From: Seminavis robusta
Lineage: Eukaryota > Bacillariophyta > Bacillariophyceae > Naviculales > Naviculaceae
Length of the DNA stretch: 45,483 nucleotides
Assembly: GCA_903772945.1 (NCBI GenBank)
Contig: CAICTM010000852.1
Location: 1 to 45,483, forward strand
Direction: 5' to 3'
Both the position numbers and the translations under genes were made by a program. The notes beneath the pieces were generated by a model. The model saw only the letters and a list, made by a program, of their open reading frames with translations, ran no database searches and had not been told where the DNA came from. Of the stretch, positions 10,917 through 20,431 are shown in pieces; the first letter of the stretch is position 1; each line of letters begins with the position of its first letter.

Positions 10917-11966
10917 ATGAACGAAAATACAGTGCAAGCAAAGCGTCCCAGTGAGGAAGATGGCGGCAGTAACAATTCCGCCTCCAAAGCTACAAGATCT
11001 GCAGTGGCAAAGGCAGGTCCTTCAAACGCAAGAGAAGAGGTTGTACGTAGTCCTCGGGGTGTGGAAGTTCCAGCCGTTGGTGGAACGCCAACAAAAATTC
11101 CCACAGACGGCGAGATGCAGACAGAATTCGCAGCAGACGACACTATGGCCGCCGCCGACACCGTTGGAATCTACAAGTTCCCGAACTTCGTACGGGGGGT
11201 TCTCAGGGAGAGGATCACCAAGCTGCAGAATTTTCCCACAACCGACTTCAATTACACGAATGGGTTGACGCGCCGCTTGGAAGGTATGCTACAGAAGGAT
11301 GATTCTGACGATCCCGACATGGATCGTCTTGCGGCCGATCTGGCGATTGTGGTGTCCCGTGTGGCCCATGCACAAGACCGCCATGATAATGATTGGGTTG
11401 ACCAAGACACGTTTCGCCAAGAGAAATGGCTGGAGGAGCAGTGTTCATTCCGCGCCGCCCTGCTGCGCCTGGACTCGGTGCAGAGTTTTATGGCGGCTGT
11501 ACAATCCTCGCATCCACGACCTTTGACATGCAAGGAGAAACAGCAGCTTATCGAATGGCATCAAAAAGCGCGTGAACCGAATCCTCCGCTCCTTGATGGC
11601 ACCAAGATGACAGAATTCCTCAACGCCCAAACGATTTACTTTCTTGCCGGTGGAACAGGCAATTTGCGTTTGTGTGGCCTATCGTCCTTTGATGGCACAC
11701 ACGTCTACGTGGTTGATGAGGACGCCGGAAGCACCATTCCTCACGAGCTAGAGCAAAACCTCCGTCGCTACATCGAAGTGGATCCCCATGAGCAGGCCCG
11801 GCTTGTGTCGCCCTCGAAGGACCCCACCTTGCGAATCAAAAATTCGCAAGGTGAATCCCTGCAGTGCGAAGCGGGCTTCGTAATGGAAAAGAAGAATGGG
11901 CGCAAAGTGCCCGATGACTTGATTGGTCCTTTTTCCGCTCGTTGGAATCGGCGCTTTCTCAAGTAA
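10917..11966 (+). CDS. Unrecognised 349-aa protein
   Basis: An open frame from ATG 10917 to TAA 11966. The frame stays open upstream to a TTG at 10827, but 10917 is the first ATG in it. Residues 1-80 are Ser/Glu/Pro-rich and probably disordered. From about residue 84 on the protein looks folded: a helical part with many Arg/Asp (YKFPNFVRGVLRERI, then RLAADLAIVVSRVAHAQ), a second helical part near 190-240 (EEQCSFRAALLRLDSVQ), and a C-terminal part with beta character (LAGGTGNLRLCGLSSFDG, then THVYVVDEDAG). No signal peptide, TM helix or catalytic motif is visible, so it is probably cytosolic or nuclear. I cannot name a family. A perfect 12-bp inverted repeat lies inside the coding sequence at 11825-11853. 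Confidence 0.65.
   Translation: MNENTVQAKRPSEEDGGSNNSASKATRSAVAKAGPSNAREEVVRSPRGVEVPAVGGTPTKIPTDGEMQTEFAADDTMAAADTVGIYKFPNFVRGVLRERITKLQNFPTTDFNYTNGLTRRLEGMLQKDDSDDPDMDRLAADLAIVVSRVAHAQDRHDNDWVDQDTFRQEKWLEEQCSFRAALLRLDSVQSFMAAVQSSHPRPLTCKEKQQLIEWHQKAREPNPPLLDGTKMTEFLNAQTIYFLAGGTGNLRLCGLSSFDGTHVYVVDEDAGSTIPHELEQNLRRYIEVDPHEQARLVSPSKDPTLRIKNSQGESLQCEAGFVMEKKNGRKVPDDLIGPFSARWNRRFLK
11825..11853. repeat. Perfect 12-bp inverted repeat inside a coding region
   Basis: CACCTTGCGAAT at 11825-11836, a 5-base loop CAAAA, and the exact complement ATTCGCAAGGTG at 11842-11853. It lies in the C-terminal third of the unrecognised 349-aa protein and codes for TLRIKNSQGE. The stem could form in mRNA or in DNA. 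Confidence 0.8.
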
Positions 11967-12525
11967 TGTGGACGGACTGTTTTGCAGACTCGACTCGGAA
12001 AATGGAATGCACCTTGAATTGTCGTTGTCTGAACATTTGGGGAGGGGTTAGGCGGCGCTTCACCTTGTTGGGGGGTTAGGCACAGAGGAGGGGGGAGAGA
12101 AGAGAGGAAAAGAAGAGGAGGATTCCCAGTTCCTATCAGATTTGGGGGTGGTGCTGGGGGTGATTGATAACCTGCCATCCAAGCATTCAATACAAAGGTA
12201 ACTCTATCCTGATGCACGTCAAAAGAGGGGGTAAGCAGACTTTCTTTGAAGTCCTCTACTTCAAAACATTTCCCCGAGCATTTGTTACATGTACGAAAGC
12301 TATAACTTTATATTGTTGGCTTGCATTGCGTACATTTGTCTCTCATCTGGCATCTTATCACAGGCATCTTTACAAGCCTTGGATCTTGAATAGTCCGAGT
12401 AGATAGATAGTCTTGGACCAGATGAGGTTTAGATCTAGCCCAATGCAAGTTTGGTGGTTGGAAGTCTTGTACTGACACGAGTAATAAGGAAAGAACCGAC
12501 CTACACTGCCGTCTTTTCATACTGT
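11967..12525. other. Convergent intergenic spacer
   Basis: Between two convergent genes. A G/A-rich tract at 12040-12130 and one TACATGTA at 12286-12293 are the only features seen. Confidence 0.5.
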
Positions 12526-13122
12526 TCATACCATGCAGAATGCAGAATGAGGCGCAAACTTGGTCAAGGAGGGTCCAAAATCGTAGGGATCATTCTTGGG
12601 GTCGTCGGGTTTGAAGAAAATCTGATGCGGTTTGGGGATTCCCGTGACGACATTCAATGGGTGGTCAGCTCCTTCTTTTCTGCGGACTCTACCATCTTCT
12701 AGGTAATAATTTCCATCTGGAGCTTTGTAGAGTTGTCGGCTTTCCACTTTGGCGTTGGGATTCCAGCGTGTCTCGGTTTTCCCATTCCATTGCTCGTGCC
12801 GATATGTCATTTGACCATACTCTTTATATCCCCACTGTCCACCTGGCATGGCTCCTGGTGGCACAGTCGTGGTGACGATTTCCAGGGCTCCTTGGGTCTT
12901 CTGAATCACTTCACTCAAATCCCGAGCGTGTCGTCGTTTGGCGGAAACACCGTTTATCGTTAGAACCATCTGGCCCTCTCTGACAGAAGTTCCTTGAAAA
13001 AGACTGTTCTGGTGCACTTGTGAGACCACCACAGCAAAGCCACCAGGGCCATCTTTGAGGCTTATCCCTGTCTTGGCTCCGTAGGGTTTGTCAACTGTAC
13101 TCGAGAAACGATGATTGACCAT
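12526..13122 (-). CDS. PDZ-domain protein
   Basis: Single-exon, 198 aa, ATG at 13122. Residues about 18-87 form a PDZ domain: TGISLKDGPGGFAVVVSQV (binding-loop strand and beta-C), then the SVREGQMVLTINGVSA block that is very typical of PDZ beta-D/alpha-B, and an alpha helix ending in VIQKTQGALEIVTT. PDZ domains bind C-terminal tails of partner proteins. The rest (about 88-198) has Tyr/Gly/Trp-rich sequence (GGQWGYKEYGQMTYRHEQWNG) and a short YYLEDGRVR strand, with no motif I recognise. No signal peptide or TM helix is seen, so it is probably a cytosolic adaptor. The last residues (APHSAFCMV) end in a hydrophobic Val and could themselves be a PDZ ligand, but this is a guess. Confidence 0.8.
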   Translation of the reverse strand: MVNHRFSSTVDKPYGAKTGISLKDGPGGFAVVVSQVHQNSLFQGTSVREGQMVLTINGVSAKRRHARDLSEVIQKTQGALEIVTTTVPPGAMPGGQWGYKEYGQMTYRHEQWNGKTETRWNPNAKVESRQLYKAPDGNYYLEDGRVRRKEGADHPLNVVTGIPKPHQIFFKPDDPKNDPYDFGPSLTKFAPHSAFCMV

Positions 13123-14875
13123 GCGTGGATGAATGTATGAATACGGTATGAATGTATTGTGTGCAACACTATAATGGTAATCGACTTTTTGAGCTCTCGG
13201 AAGTTATGAGCTGCTTCCGTGCCGTAGAACGGCGGTAGGAGCGGAAACGGTACAATGTACTGTACCGGTACCGGTATGACTGCAGGTGACCGCGGAACAC
13301 CAATGAACCTCCTTTTCACACCCGCTGTAGATCACACACATCTACCGGCTACCGGTACCAACACTGGTACTAGTACACCCAAGCACCCAACCTAATACCA
13401 TAGTTTCACCTGGAAGCTCACCTGGATAAACTCCTGGCCACTCGCGGTTCCACACCTGGACTCCTGGACTCAAACTCTGACCCCCTGAACAGAAAAGTCC
13501 ACGGTCCACTTCAGACCATTCAGAGGACCCACACGTGGGCAAATAGCTACCCAGCTATCACACTCCACCCAGGTCTCATATCAGGCCCCCGAACCAAAGA
13601 AGCAAAGCTTGGACCTTTGCTGCTTGGTCCATCTCCTGGTCTCACTCCTTGACTACTCGTAAGTTTAGACCCCGGGCCCAAGTCCACAGCAAAAAGTATG
13701 AGGATCAACAACTAACTAATAACTGCACCCGGTACTGGTACATGTAGATAGGTACAGTGCCAGACCTTGTGGTAAATGTAGGAAACTCCTCCACCCTTGC
13801 GCAAGTCCCAGCCAAAACAAAAGCGTGCATGGACCGAGTTGAGTGAATTCCGTCTCCTGAGACGGCGCTCCTTTTGGTTACCCCCTCAGTTGCACTGCAA
13901 AATCGATTGGCTCGCGTTTACTGTGTAAATTAGTGTACCCGCACTTCAGTTGCAGAATCAACGGTCATGTGTATCCGTAAGTACCAAACCTGTACTTAAC
14001 GTGTTTTATCGATTCGTGGATAAAAAGAACCGTTGAAGATACTAAGGTTAAGGTTAAACTAATTCAATGGCATGCGCACGTACCGGTACTGGTACAGTCC
14101 AGCAAATCCATCATTGAAGGTGCAGCATGACTTCTCTTCTGAATTTCTATGGAAACAGAGAGAGAAATCCAAGCTTGGCCGACAAAGATGGTGTTGGAAC
14201 GATCAATCGAATGTCGCAATGAGGTAAGCCTATTATCAAGAGTGTTAATTGAAGGTACAGCGCTGACTTCTCTCCTCTTCAATTCCTATGGTAAACAGGG
14301 AGAGATTCCGAGCTCGGCGTCAACAGGTGAGTTGGTTAATTATTCGAATCGAATCAATCGATCGCACCTCTATTATTATTCAAGCCTCAATCAAACCGTC
14401 CTTCTCTGGTGCAAATTCAAAAGCCATCCCTCATTAATCCTATGGACCGGGGAAGCAGTCAGTTCTCGGCCCATGACGGCCAAGTTGGTGCAATTTGAAA
14501 AACAATGGTAAGTCTCCGGTCGTCTGCAGTTGAGCACAGAAAACAAAACTCATATCTATTTGTTGTTTTCTCTGCTGTACTGCTGACGGCCGAGGAAATC
14601 CCATTGTCGAACGAACGATCGGTCGCTCCGGAGAACAAGAAGAGGAGAGGCTACCACTACCGGTACGGAGGAGACTGTTAACTCCAGCCCTACCAACTAC
14701 CAACAGTCTGAACGGATCGTCGTCGAGTCATTGAACGGCGACAGTCAACCGGAGGAGGCGACAACACACAAGAGAGTGGATCCTACTACTGGATTCACCC
14801 CTCCAGTGTTATTTCATAGTGTTTTGGTGGTGATTCTGTGCTGGTACCCATTTTCCCGTGGGAACAGTGCTTGTG
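13123..14875. other. Intergenic, duplicated and palindrome-rich
   Basis: No gene supported. It is rich in ACCGGTAC-type palindromes (13255-13275, 13345-13372, 14079-14095), has one TACATGTA at 13739-13746, and contains a diverged direct repeat at 14113-14180 and 14248-14319. Short ORFs here have no recognisable content. Confidence 0.45.
14113..14319. repeat. Diverged direct repeat, offset 135 bases
   Basis: Copy 1 (14113-14180) and copy 2 (14248-14319) share ATTGAAGGT(G/A)CAGC, CTTCTCTTCTGAATT-like and CTATGG(A/T)AAACAG-like blocks. Each is followed some tens of bases later by GGTAAG or GGTGAG. Identity is clearly above chance but far from perfect. The function is unknown. Confidence 0.45.
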
Positions 14876-15975
14876 GAGGCTGGATTGACAATATTCATAA
14901 TGTTCGGTTGTGCATGTATTCGTCATAAGGATCCAATGCAAGATACGGCAACGAGTGTAGCCAGCAAAGCGGAACCTGAGTGTGTTCGGTACTGTTGACA
15001 CTGTTGCCGATGTAACTGTACGGTAGCCGGCTACAATGGCTGATTAACAATATTCGGTTTTGTGCATGTATTCGTCATAAGGATCCAATGCGAGGTACCG
15101 GTAACCATAGTGAGCAAAGCCGAACTTTCGGTACTGTTGCCACTGTCGCGATGATGACTTACCGAGCGGCTACAATGGCTGGATTCATAATGTTCGGTTG
15201 TGCATGATTCGTCATAAGGATCCAATGCAAGATACCGGCAACGGAGTGTAGCCAGCAAAGCGGAACCTGAGTGTGTTCGGTACTGTGACACTGTTGCCGA
15301 TGTAATGTACGGTAGCCGGCTACAATGGCTGGATTAACAATATTCGTTTTGTGCATGTATTCGTCATAAGGATCCAATGTGAGGTACGGTAACCATAGTG
15401 AGCAAAGCCGAACTTTCGGTACTGTTGCCACTGTCGTCGATGTAGCTATACCGCAGCCGGCTACAATGGCTGATTCATAATGTTCGGTTGTGCATGGATT
15501 CGTCATAAGGATCCAATGCAAGATACCGGCAACGGAGTGTAGCCAGCAAAGCGGAATCTGAGTGTGTTCGGTACTGTTGATCCTGTCGCGATGTAACTGT
15601 ACGGTAGCAACTGAGCCGGCTACAATGGCTGGATTAACAATATTCGGTTTTGTGCATGTATTCGTCGTACGGATCCAATGCGAGGTAACCGAGTGCAGCG
15701 AGGAAAGTCGAACCTGAGTGTGTTCGGTACTGTTGCCACTGTCACTGATCGATGCACTCTACGGTAGCTGGCTACGATGGCTGGATTGACAATGTTCGGT
15801 TGTTGCATGGATTCGTCATAAGGATCCAATGAAAGGTACCGGTAACGGAGTGTAGCCAGTAAGCGGAACCTGAGTGTGTTCCGTACTGTTGCCACTGTCA
15901 CGGATCGATGTAACTCTCTGCCTACGGTATCGTAGATTGGGTGTATTCGTCATATGGATCCGATCCAAGTAGCCA
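14876..15975 (+). repeat. Tandem satellite, about 147-bp unit in A/B dimers
   Basis: Eight units can be counted by the conserved core TTCGTCATAAGGATCCAATG. The GGATCC of each unit starts at 14929, 15081, 15218, 15370, 15509, 15671, 15822 and 15956 (the last unit is degenerate), giving spacings of 152, 137, 152, 139, 162, 151 and 134. Two subtypes alternate. Type A has CATAATGTTCGGTTG and CAAGATACCGGCAACGGAG. Type B has AACAATATTCGGTTTTG and GCGAGGTACCGGTAACC. The true higher-order unit is therefore a dimer of about 290 bp. The period is not a multiple of three, so short minus-strand ORFs here are not a protein. The array ends about 270 bases before the J-protein ATG. Confidence 0.85.
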
Positions 15976-16247
15976 GCAAACTGAGGAAAACAGGAGACGA
16001 ACGCTGAAAAAAAGCCGAATGACACTCAGTCCTGCTAACCTCCATCTCTGTAGGGTTGAGGCTACTCAACTGTCACCAACCATTGTTTTCGAAACCTGTC
16101 TATCGCCTCTTCGAAGTGGTTCCAATGACGACAACCACCACAACACAAAAGGACAACCACAACAAGAGCAACCAACACCACAAGACTGAAATAAATACTA
16201 AATTCGTAGCAGGACAGACAGACAAAAAGACGACACCATCCATTATT

Positions 16248-17570
16248 ATGCAATGCCACTACGAAGTGTTGGGAGTGGACCAAGATGCGGATTCTTCCAC
16301 AATCAAAAAGGCACATCGCAAGTTGGCCATTAAATTACATCCGGACAAGAACTTGAACAACCCGGATGCCGTGGAGCAATTTCGTTTGGTCCAAGAAGCG
16401 TACGAATGTTTGTCGGATCCTTCCGAACGCAAATGGTATGACGAACACCGCGATGCTCTACTAAAAGGATGGTCCCCATCTGGCGGTGACAATGGCGATC
16501 ATTCGGAAATGCTGTTTGACGTCATTCCGTTTATGCATGCGCATTGTTACACCGGTTATGCCGAGGATGACCAGAGTTTCTACACCATTTATGGACACGT
16601 CTTTGCCAGTATTTCCAAAGAAGAAGCCGATGCTGTCGAGAGCAATACTAGTAATAACAATACACACCAGCTGCCCCACGAATTTGGAAATTCAAAAACC
16701 GACTTGTCAAGTGTGGCCTCCTTTTATCAATTGTGGGAAGGATTTGTTTCCCAACAAACGTTTGCGTGGGCCGACCAATACGATGTCAATGAGGCCGAAA
16801 ATCGAAGAATTCGACGGGCCATGGAAGACGAAAACAAAAAGGCTCGCAAGACGGCACGAAAAGCCCGCAATGATGATATACTTGCGTTGGTGAAATTTGT
16901 CAAACGACGAGATCCTCGTATGAAACAACTCAAACAACAGCAAGAAGAGAAAAAGGCACTCCAACTGGCAGAGAAAAAACTGGTCGACCAACAAAAGAAA
17001 CAAGACCAACAAGTGGCACGCGACAAATGGCGACAACAAGCCGATCAAGATATGGCACACACGGAAGAAATGGATCGATTGGCGGGACGAGTACGACTGG
17101 CCGATTTGGAAGATGATTATGATTACGGTGGTGGCAAGAAGAAGAAAAAGGGAAAAAAGAAAAAGGGGCGCAATCAACAACAGCAACAACAAGAAGAGGA
17201 GGAGGAATTCAATGACGACGGGGAAACTGGAGAAAACGCGGAAACAGCAGCAGCACAAATAGTACTGGATGATACAACCAATGACACACAAAATAATGAG
17301 GACGACAAACCTGCCCTTGTGGATCAGGGAGAAGGAGATCCAGACGAGACACTGTCAAAACCAATATCAACAGAACTCGATGAAACAGAGCCAGAAGAGC
17401 AATTTGATTCGTCTTCCGAGGAGGAAGAGGAGGAAGAGGAACCAGACTTTTGGAGGTGTGATTGCTGTAAGAAGGACTTTAAGAGTCAAGGACAGATGGA
17501 CAATCACATGAAGAGCAAAAAACACAAGGAAGCTTACAAAAAGTATCTCAAGAAAATGGGGCAGAACTAA
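16248..17570 (+). CDS. J-domain protein of the DNAJC21/JJJ1 type
   Basis: Single-exon, 440 aa. The ATG at 16248 begins MQCHYEVLGV, matching the usual start of this family; the frame is open upstream but with low-complexity sequence only. Residues 1-65 are the J domain, with the HPD motif at 31-33 (LHPDKN), which stimulates Hsp70 ATPase. Then come the family-typical block FDVIPFMHAHCYTGY, the FYTIYGHVFASI stretch, and a region near FYQLWEGFVSQQTFAW that continues into the long charged helix (ENKKARKTARKARND, FVKRRDPRM). The C-terminus has a U1-like C2H2 zinc finger (Cys404, Cys407, His420, His426; CDCCKKDF...NHMKSKKH). DNAJC21/Jjj1 acts with Hsp70 and pre-60S factors in cytosolic maturation of the large ribosomal subunit. 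The Lys/Glu-rich middle is longer and more low-complexity than in animals. High confidence. Confidence 0.93.
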   Translation: MQCHYEVLGVDQDADSSTIKKAHRKLAIKLHPDKNLNNPDAVEQFRLVQEAYECLSDPSERKWYDEHRDALLKGWSPSGGDNGDHSEMLFDVIPFMHAHCYTGYAEDDQSFYTIYGHVFASISKEEADAVESNTSNNNTHQLPHEFGNSKTDLSSVASFYQLWEGFVSQQTFAWADQYDVNEAENRRIRRAMEDENKKARKTARKARNDDILALVKFVKRRDPRMKQLKQQQEEKKALQLAEKKLVDQQKKQDQQVARDKWRQQADQDMAHTEEMDRLAGRVRLADLEDDYDYGGGKKKKKGKKKKGRNQQQQQQEEEEEFNDDGETGENAETAAAQIVLDDTTNDTQNNEDDKPALVDQGEGDPDETLSKPISTELDETEPEEQFDSSSEEEEEEEEPDFWRCDCCKKDFKSQGQMDNHMKSKKHKEAYKKYLKKMGQN

Positions 17571-18390
17571 TCAATCATCACATCACAGCAAGGATGATTG
17601 CAGGAACAGAACAACACAAGACAAACAATCCATGCTCTGGTTGGTTGGTTGGTAGCCACACAAAGTTGGGCACCAAAAGTTGGGCATTTTGTCTGTTACA
17701 CGGAATTGCCCAGCTGGTACTGTAAAGTTGGGCGGAATTGCCGGTCTCGGTATCATCCAAACAGCTTTGGGCAACAACTAGCCAGTTCGTGGTGGAACGG
17801 CGGCAGCCTTTTCCCGGCCATGGCGAAGCGATTTTGATGGCTCTCTTATACGATAGCCAGCCGCTTGGGTTATCCCGGCAACTCATGTTGACAAAAGCAC
17901 TACCTGCAGTTGCGCACCACTACCAACTCTTCCCTCCTAGAATAGGCCAGCATAACCATTTGACCATCCTAAGAGCGTACGAGTTTTAATGTAGTCAGAG
18001 CCTCTCTTGAATAGGAATTGACTTTGTCCAAGTTTAGTTGACCTCATCATCCTGTTGTACCGGTACTACTAGCATGAGCAGAAGCTCAGTAATTGCCGTC
18101 ATCGACAACATAGCCAAGGCGGAAACTGATGACAGTAGCTGTTTTAAAACATTTTGAGAGAAAGCAATCATGGCATCATCTCTTGTTCAGGTTGTCACGC
18201 CCTTCTGCCTAGCAATTGAACAAGCGCTGCACGGAACAACCAAGAAAGTATGGAGATACACCCGATAACTCTGCAAACGGGCTACCGTGAAGGCAGGATG
18301 CCCTGCCCGTCTCGGCATGCACCAGGAGGCAGTTTAGGGAGCACGACCTAAACAAGGGCAAGTACGAAACACTTTTCTATTGGTAGGGTG
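17571..18390. other. Intergenic, convergent
   Basis: No gene supported. Three AAAGTTGGGC-like direct repeats occur at about 17660-17732, with GGAATTGCC next to two of them. Nothing else recognised. Confidence 0.45.
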
Positions 18391-19581
18391 TCAAACAACT
18401 TTTTGTTTGGTGTTTATTGCTCCCCTTCTATGCGTTACATGTTTCAAAAAGGGTGCAATGGCAGACCTGTTGAGCAATCGTCTAGCAGAAGCTGGCATGC
18501 GCCCAAATCTACGAACTGAATCCATCTCTATGATCGTCTTTGCATGTTCCAAGGGTGCCAGTCGAAACTCCTTTTCAACTCCTCCGGGGAAAAAGTGTGC
18601 AACTGTCCAAAGAGCTTGTCGAGGACTATGCCCTGTGAAAGCCTTGAAATTGTTTGCTGGGGTCAAGTCGATGCCATCCCAATATGCATTTGCCAAGGTT
18701 TCAAAATTTTGAGTAGGATGTCGAGCCAATGCTGTCAATGCTGGTGCTATGTTCGTTGTGTACTCGTCAGCAACAAACTTCTTGGCAGTGGCAAGGCTGG
18801 AGCACACATTGTACTTATCCTCTATTCCCAGCTCCTTCCCAAGAGCCCACCACAGAAAAACAAAGTCTTCCAGTCCACGCTGGTCATGAATTCCAAGCCT
18901 CTTTGGATTTGTGACAACCATGGCGACGAACGAAGCTTGAGTTCTCGCCATGACCGACTGAATGAACTCTGCTTTGTTTGATCCTTTTGCACCAGTGTGA
19001 GGACAAGTCAATTTGACAAGGTTACGTGCTGCTGCTGAAAAGGGACACTTGGATGATTTGGTGTCAGCTTTGGCAGCAATGGAAGCAGCAGCACGATGGT
19101 GCATTGATTTGACAGCCCGAAGCTGTCTTACAGCTGGAGAGCTGGGGTCAAATAGGTCTTGAGTGTGCCAGTACAACATGTCTCGGAAAGTCCGCATGTA
19201 TCGCTGTTGGGCCTTCTCTGCAGTGTTTGTTGCCTTAGTAGAAAGAAGGGCACTAGCCATTTCGGTGTCGGCAAAGCCTACAACTATGATGAGGGCCCAT
19301 GAATTGGCAATCACCACCATATTGTCCTGAAAGAACTGTTGACCTCGTCTGATTCGTGCTGCATTGTACTGTGATGGATTCAGGGCAACAGACTTGGATG
19401 TTTGTGGTGATGCCGACTTCAATGCCATTGGTGCAGTTGCTTGCTTGGTTGGACTCTGATGGAATGCCCTGGCCTTTACGTTGCTGTCAACGATGTATCC
19501 ACTGGTCTGGGAAAGGAGAACGAGAAAGAGCTGACCCAGGAAAGCTCCAACAAGGAAAAATGTTGGCTTGATCATTGTCAT
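18391..19581 (-). CDS. Secreted or ER MpaB-like oxygenase (DUF2236)
   Basis: Single-exon, 396 aa, ATG at 19581. A hydrophobic N-terminus (FFLVGAFLGQLFLVLLSQTSG, residues 8-28) is a likely signal peptide or anchor. The body fits the MpaB/rubber-oxygenase catalytic family (DUF2236): an RYMRTFRDMLYWHTQDLFDP segment (127-146), then AVKSMHHRAA (156-165, with adjacent His in the place where the family has its mH...R), and FVAMVVTNPKRLGIHD followed by LEDFVFLWWALGKELGIEDKYN. Related enzymes carry a heme and oxidise lipids or polymers, but I cannot confirm a heme ligand or substrate here. An ARG/SKCPFSAAARN...LTCPHTG insert (about 178-196) contains two Cys-Pro pairs that could form a disulphide. No introns are needed. 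Family call moderate, product function inferred. Confidence 0.65.
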   Translation of the reverse strand: MTMIKPTFFLVGAFLGQLFLVLLSQTSGYIVDSNVKARAFHQSPTKQATAPMALKSASPQTSKSVALNPSQYNAARIRRGQQFFQDNMVVIANSWALIIVVGFADTEMASALLSTKATNTAEKAQQRYMRTFRDMLYWHTQDLFDPSSPAVRQLRAVKSMHHRAAASIAAKADTKSSKCPFSAAARNLVKLTCPHTGAKGSNKAEFIQSVMARTQASFVAMVVTNPKRLGIHDQRGLEDFVFLWWALGKELGIEDKYNVCSSLATAKKFVADEYTTNIAPALTALARHPTQNFETLANAYWDGIDLTPANNFKAFTGHSPRQALWTVAHFFPGGVEKEFRLAPLEHAKTIIEMDSVRRFGRMPASARRLLNRSAIAPFLKHVTHRRGAINTKQKVV

Positions 19582-20431
19582 CTTTTGGTTTTTGGAAATA
19601 CGAGAGAAAATCTAATGATCCATTCACAAAGGGAAGTAGAAAGGGAGTTTGCTAGAAACTCCAGAAAACCTCTGGCTAGATACGCATATACATGGCTACT
19701 AACGGTAGAAAGATCGAACCAACAGTGATTTGAAAAAGAAATTAGAGTGGCGCCGCTGGTTGGTGAAGCCACTGGATTCGTACTGGATAGATGGAACCAA
19801 CAGTGATTGGAAAATGCATCGCTACCAGTACCGACAGGATTGGAAAACCAACAACCGAAAAAGTTACCACAGAGCAAAGCCTGTGTTTTGGGATATCATT
19901 CCATTCGGCAGTTAGTGAGCGCTGTAAACTTACTTACTTTCAAGCAGTTCAGTCACTTTTTGCTACTTTCGTGTGCGACCTCTGGCTGTGCTAACTACTA
20001 CCGGTAGTGCATAGCTACTGGTACCGACTTGAAAGCAGGTCTCATGAAACCATTAGAGCTGTCAATACATTGTAGCAACGACCAGACGTGTATCGAAGTC
20101 TGCTTCGAATCATCGAGTCGAGTCGAATCGAATCGAATCGAATCGAATCCGTAGAGTTTTTCCTCCAAGAACTGTGCTTCCGCCAACGGAACCGCAAAGC
20201 AAAAAACAAAAGATCCTAAGCCCAAGCCCAAGCCGGCTGCAATACAGGACAGCGACACAGCATCTTTTCTCATTCGCGATGAGCTGAAGGTACGGGTACT
20301 GGTAGTCCTGCATTGGTCTGATTGCGCGAGCGGCCAACAGGAAGCACGGCACGGGAAAGCAGAGTCTGGCTTTGGCTGCTGGAAGAACACAAACAACGGG
20401 AGATTATTGGAGATACGATACAACCGCCATC
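19582..20431. other. Divergent promoter region
   Basis: 850 bases between divergent genes. It contains a direct repeat GAACCAACAGTGATT (about 19715 and 19793), one CCGGTAGTG/ACTGGTACCG cluster near 19999-20027, and a pentanucleotide microsatellite of GAATC units at about 20113-20151. Both genes probably draw promoter elements from here; I recognise no TATA box. Confidence 0.45.
20113..20151 (+). repeat. (GAATC)n microsatellite
   Basis: About seven tandem 5-bp units (GAGTC/GAATC variants), 280 bases before the ATG at 20432. It probably lies in the promoter or 5' leader. Confidence 0.75.

Noticed and set aside
15031..16025. Minus-strand ORFs with repeated WILMTN / DPYDE segments
   Set aside because: They are translations of the tandem satellite; the unit length is not a multiple of three and frames shift between units.
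16707..17291. Minus-strand hydrophobic ORF of 194 aa resembling a multi-TM protein
   Set aside because: It is the antisense of the Lys/Glu/Gln-rich part of the J-protein gene; Leu/Phe richness is a mirror of that.
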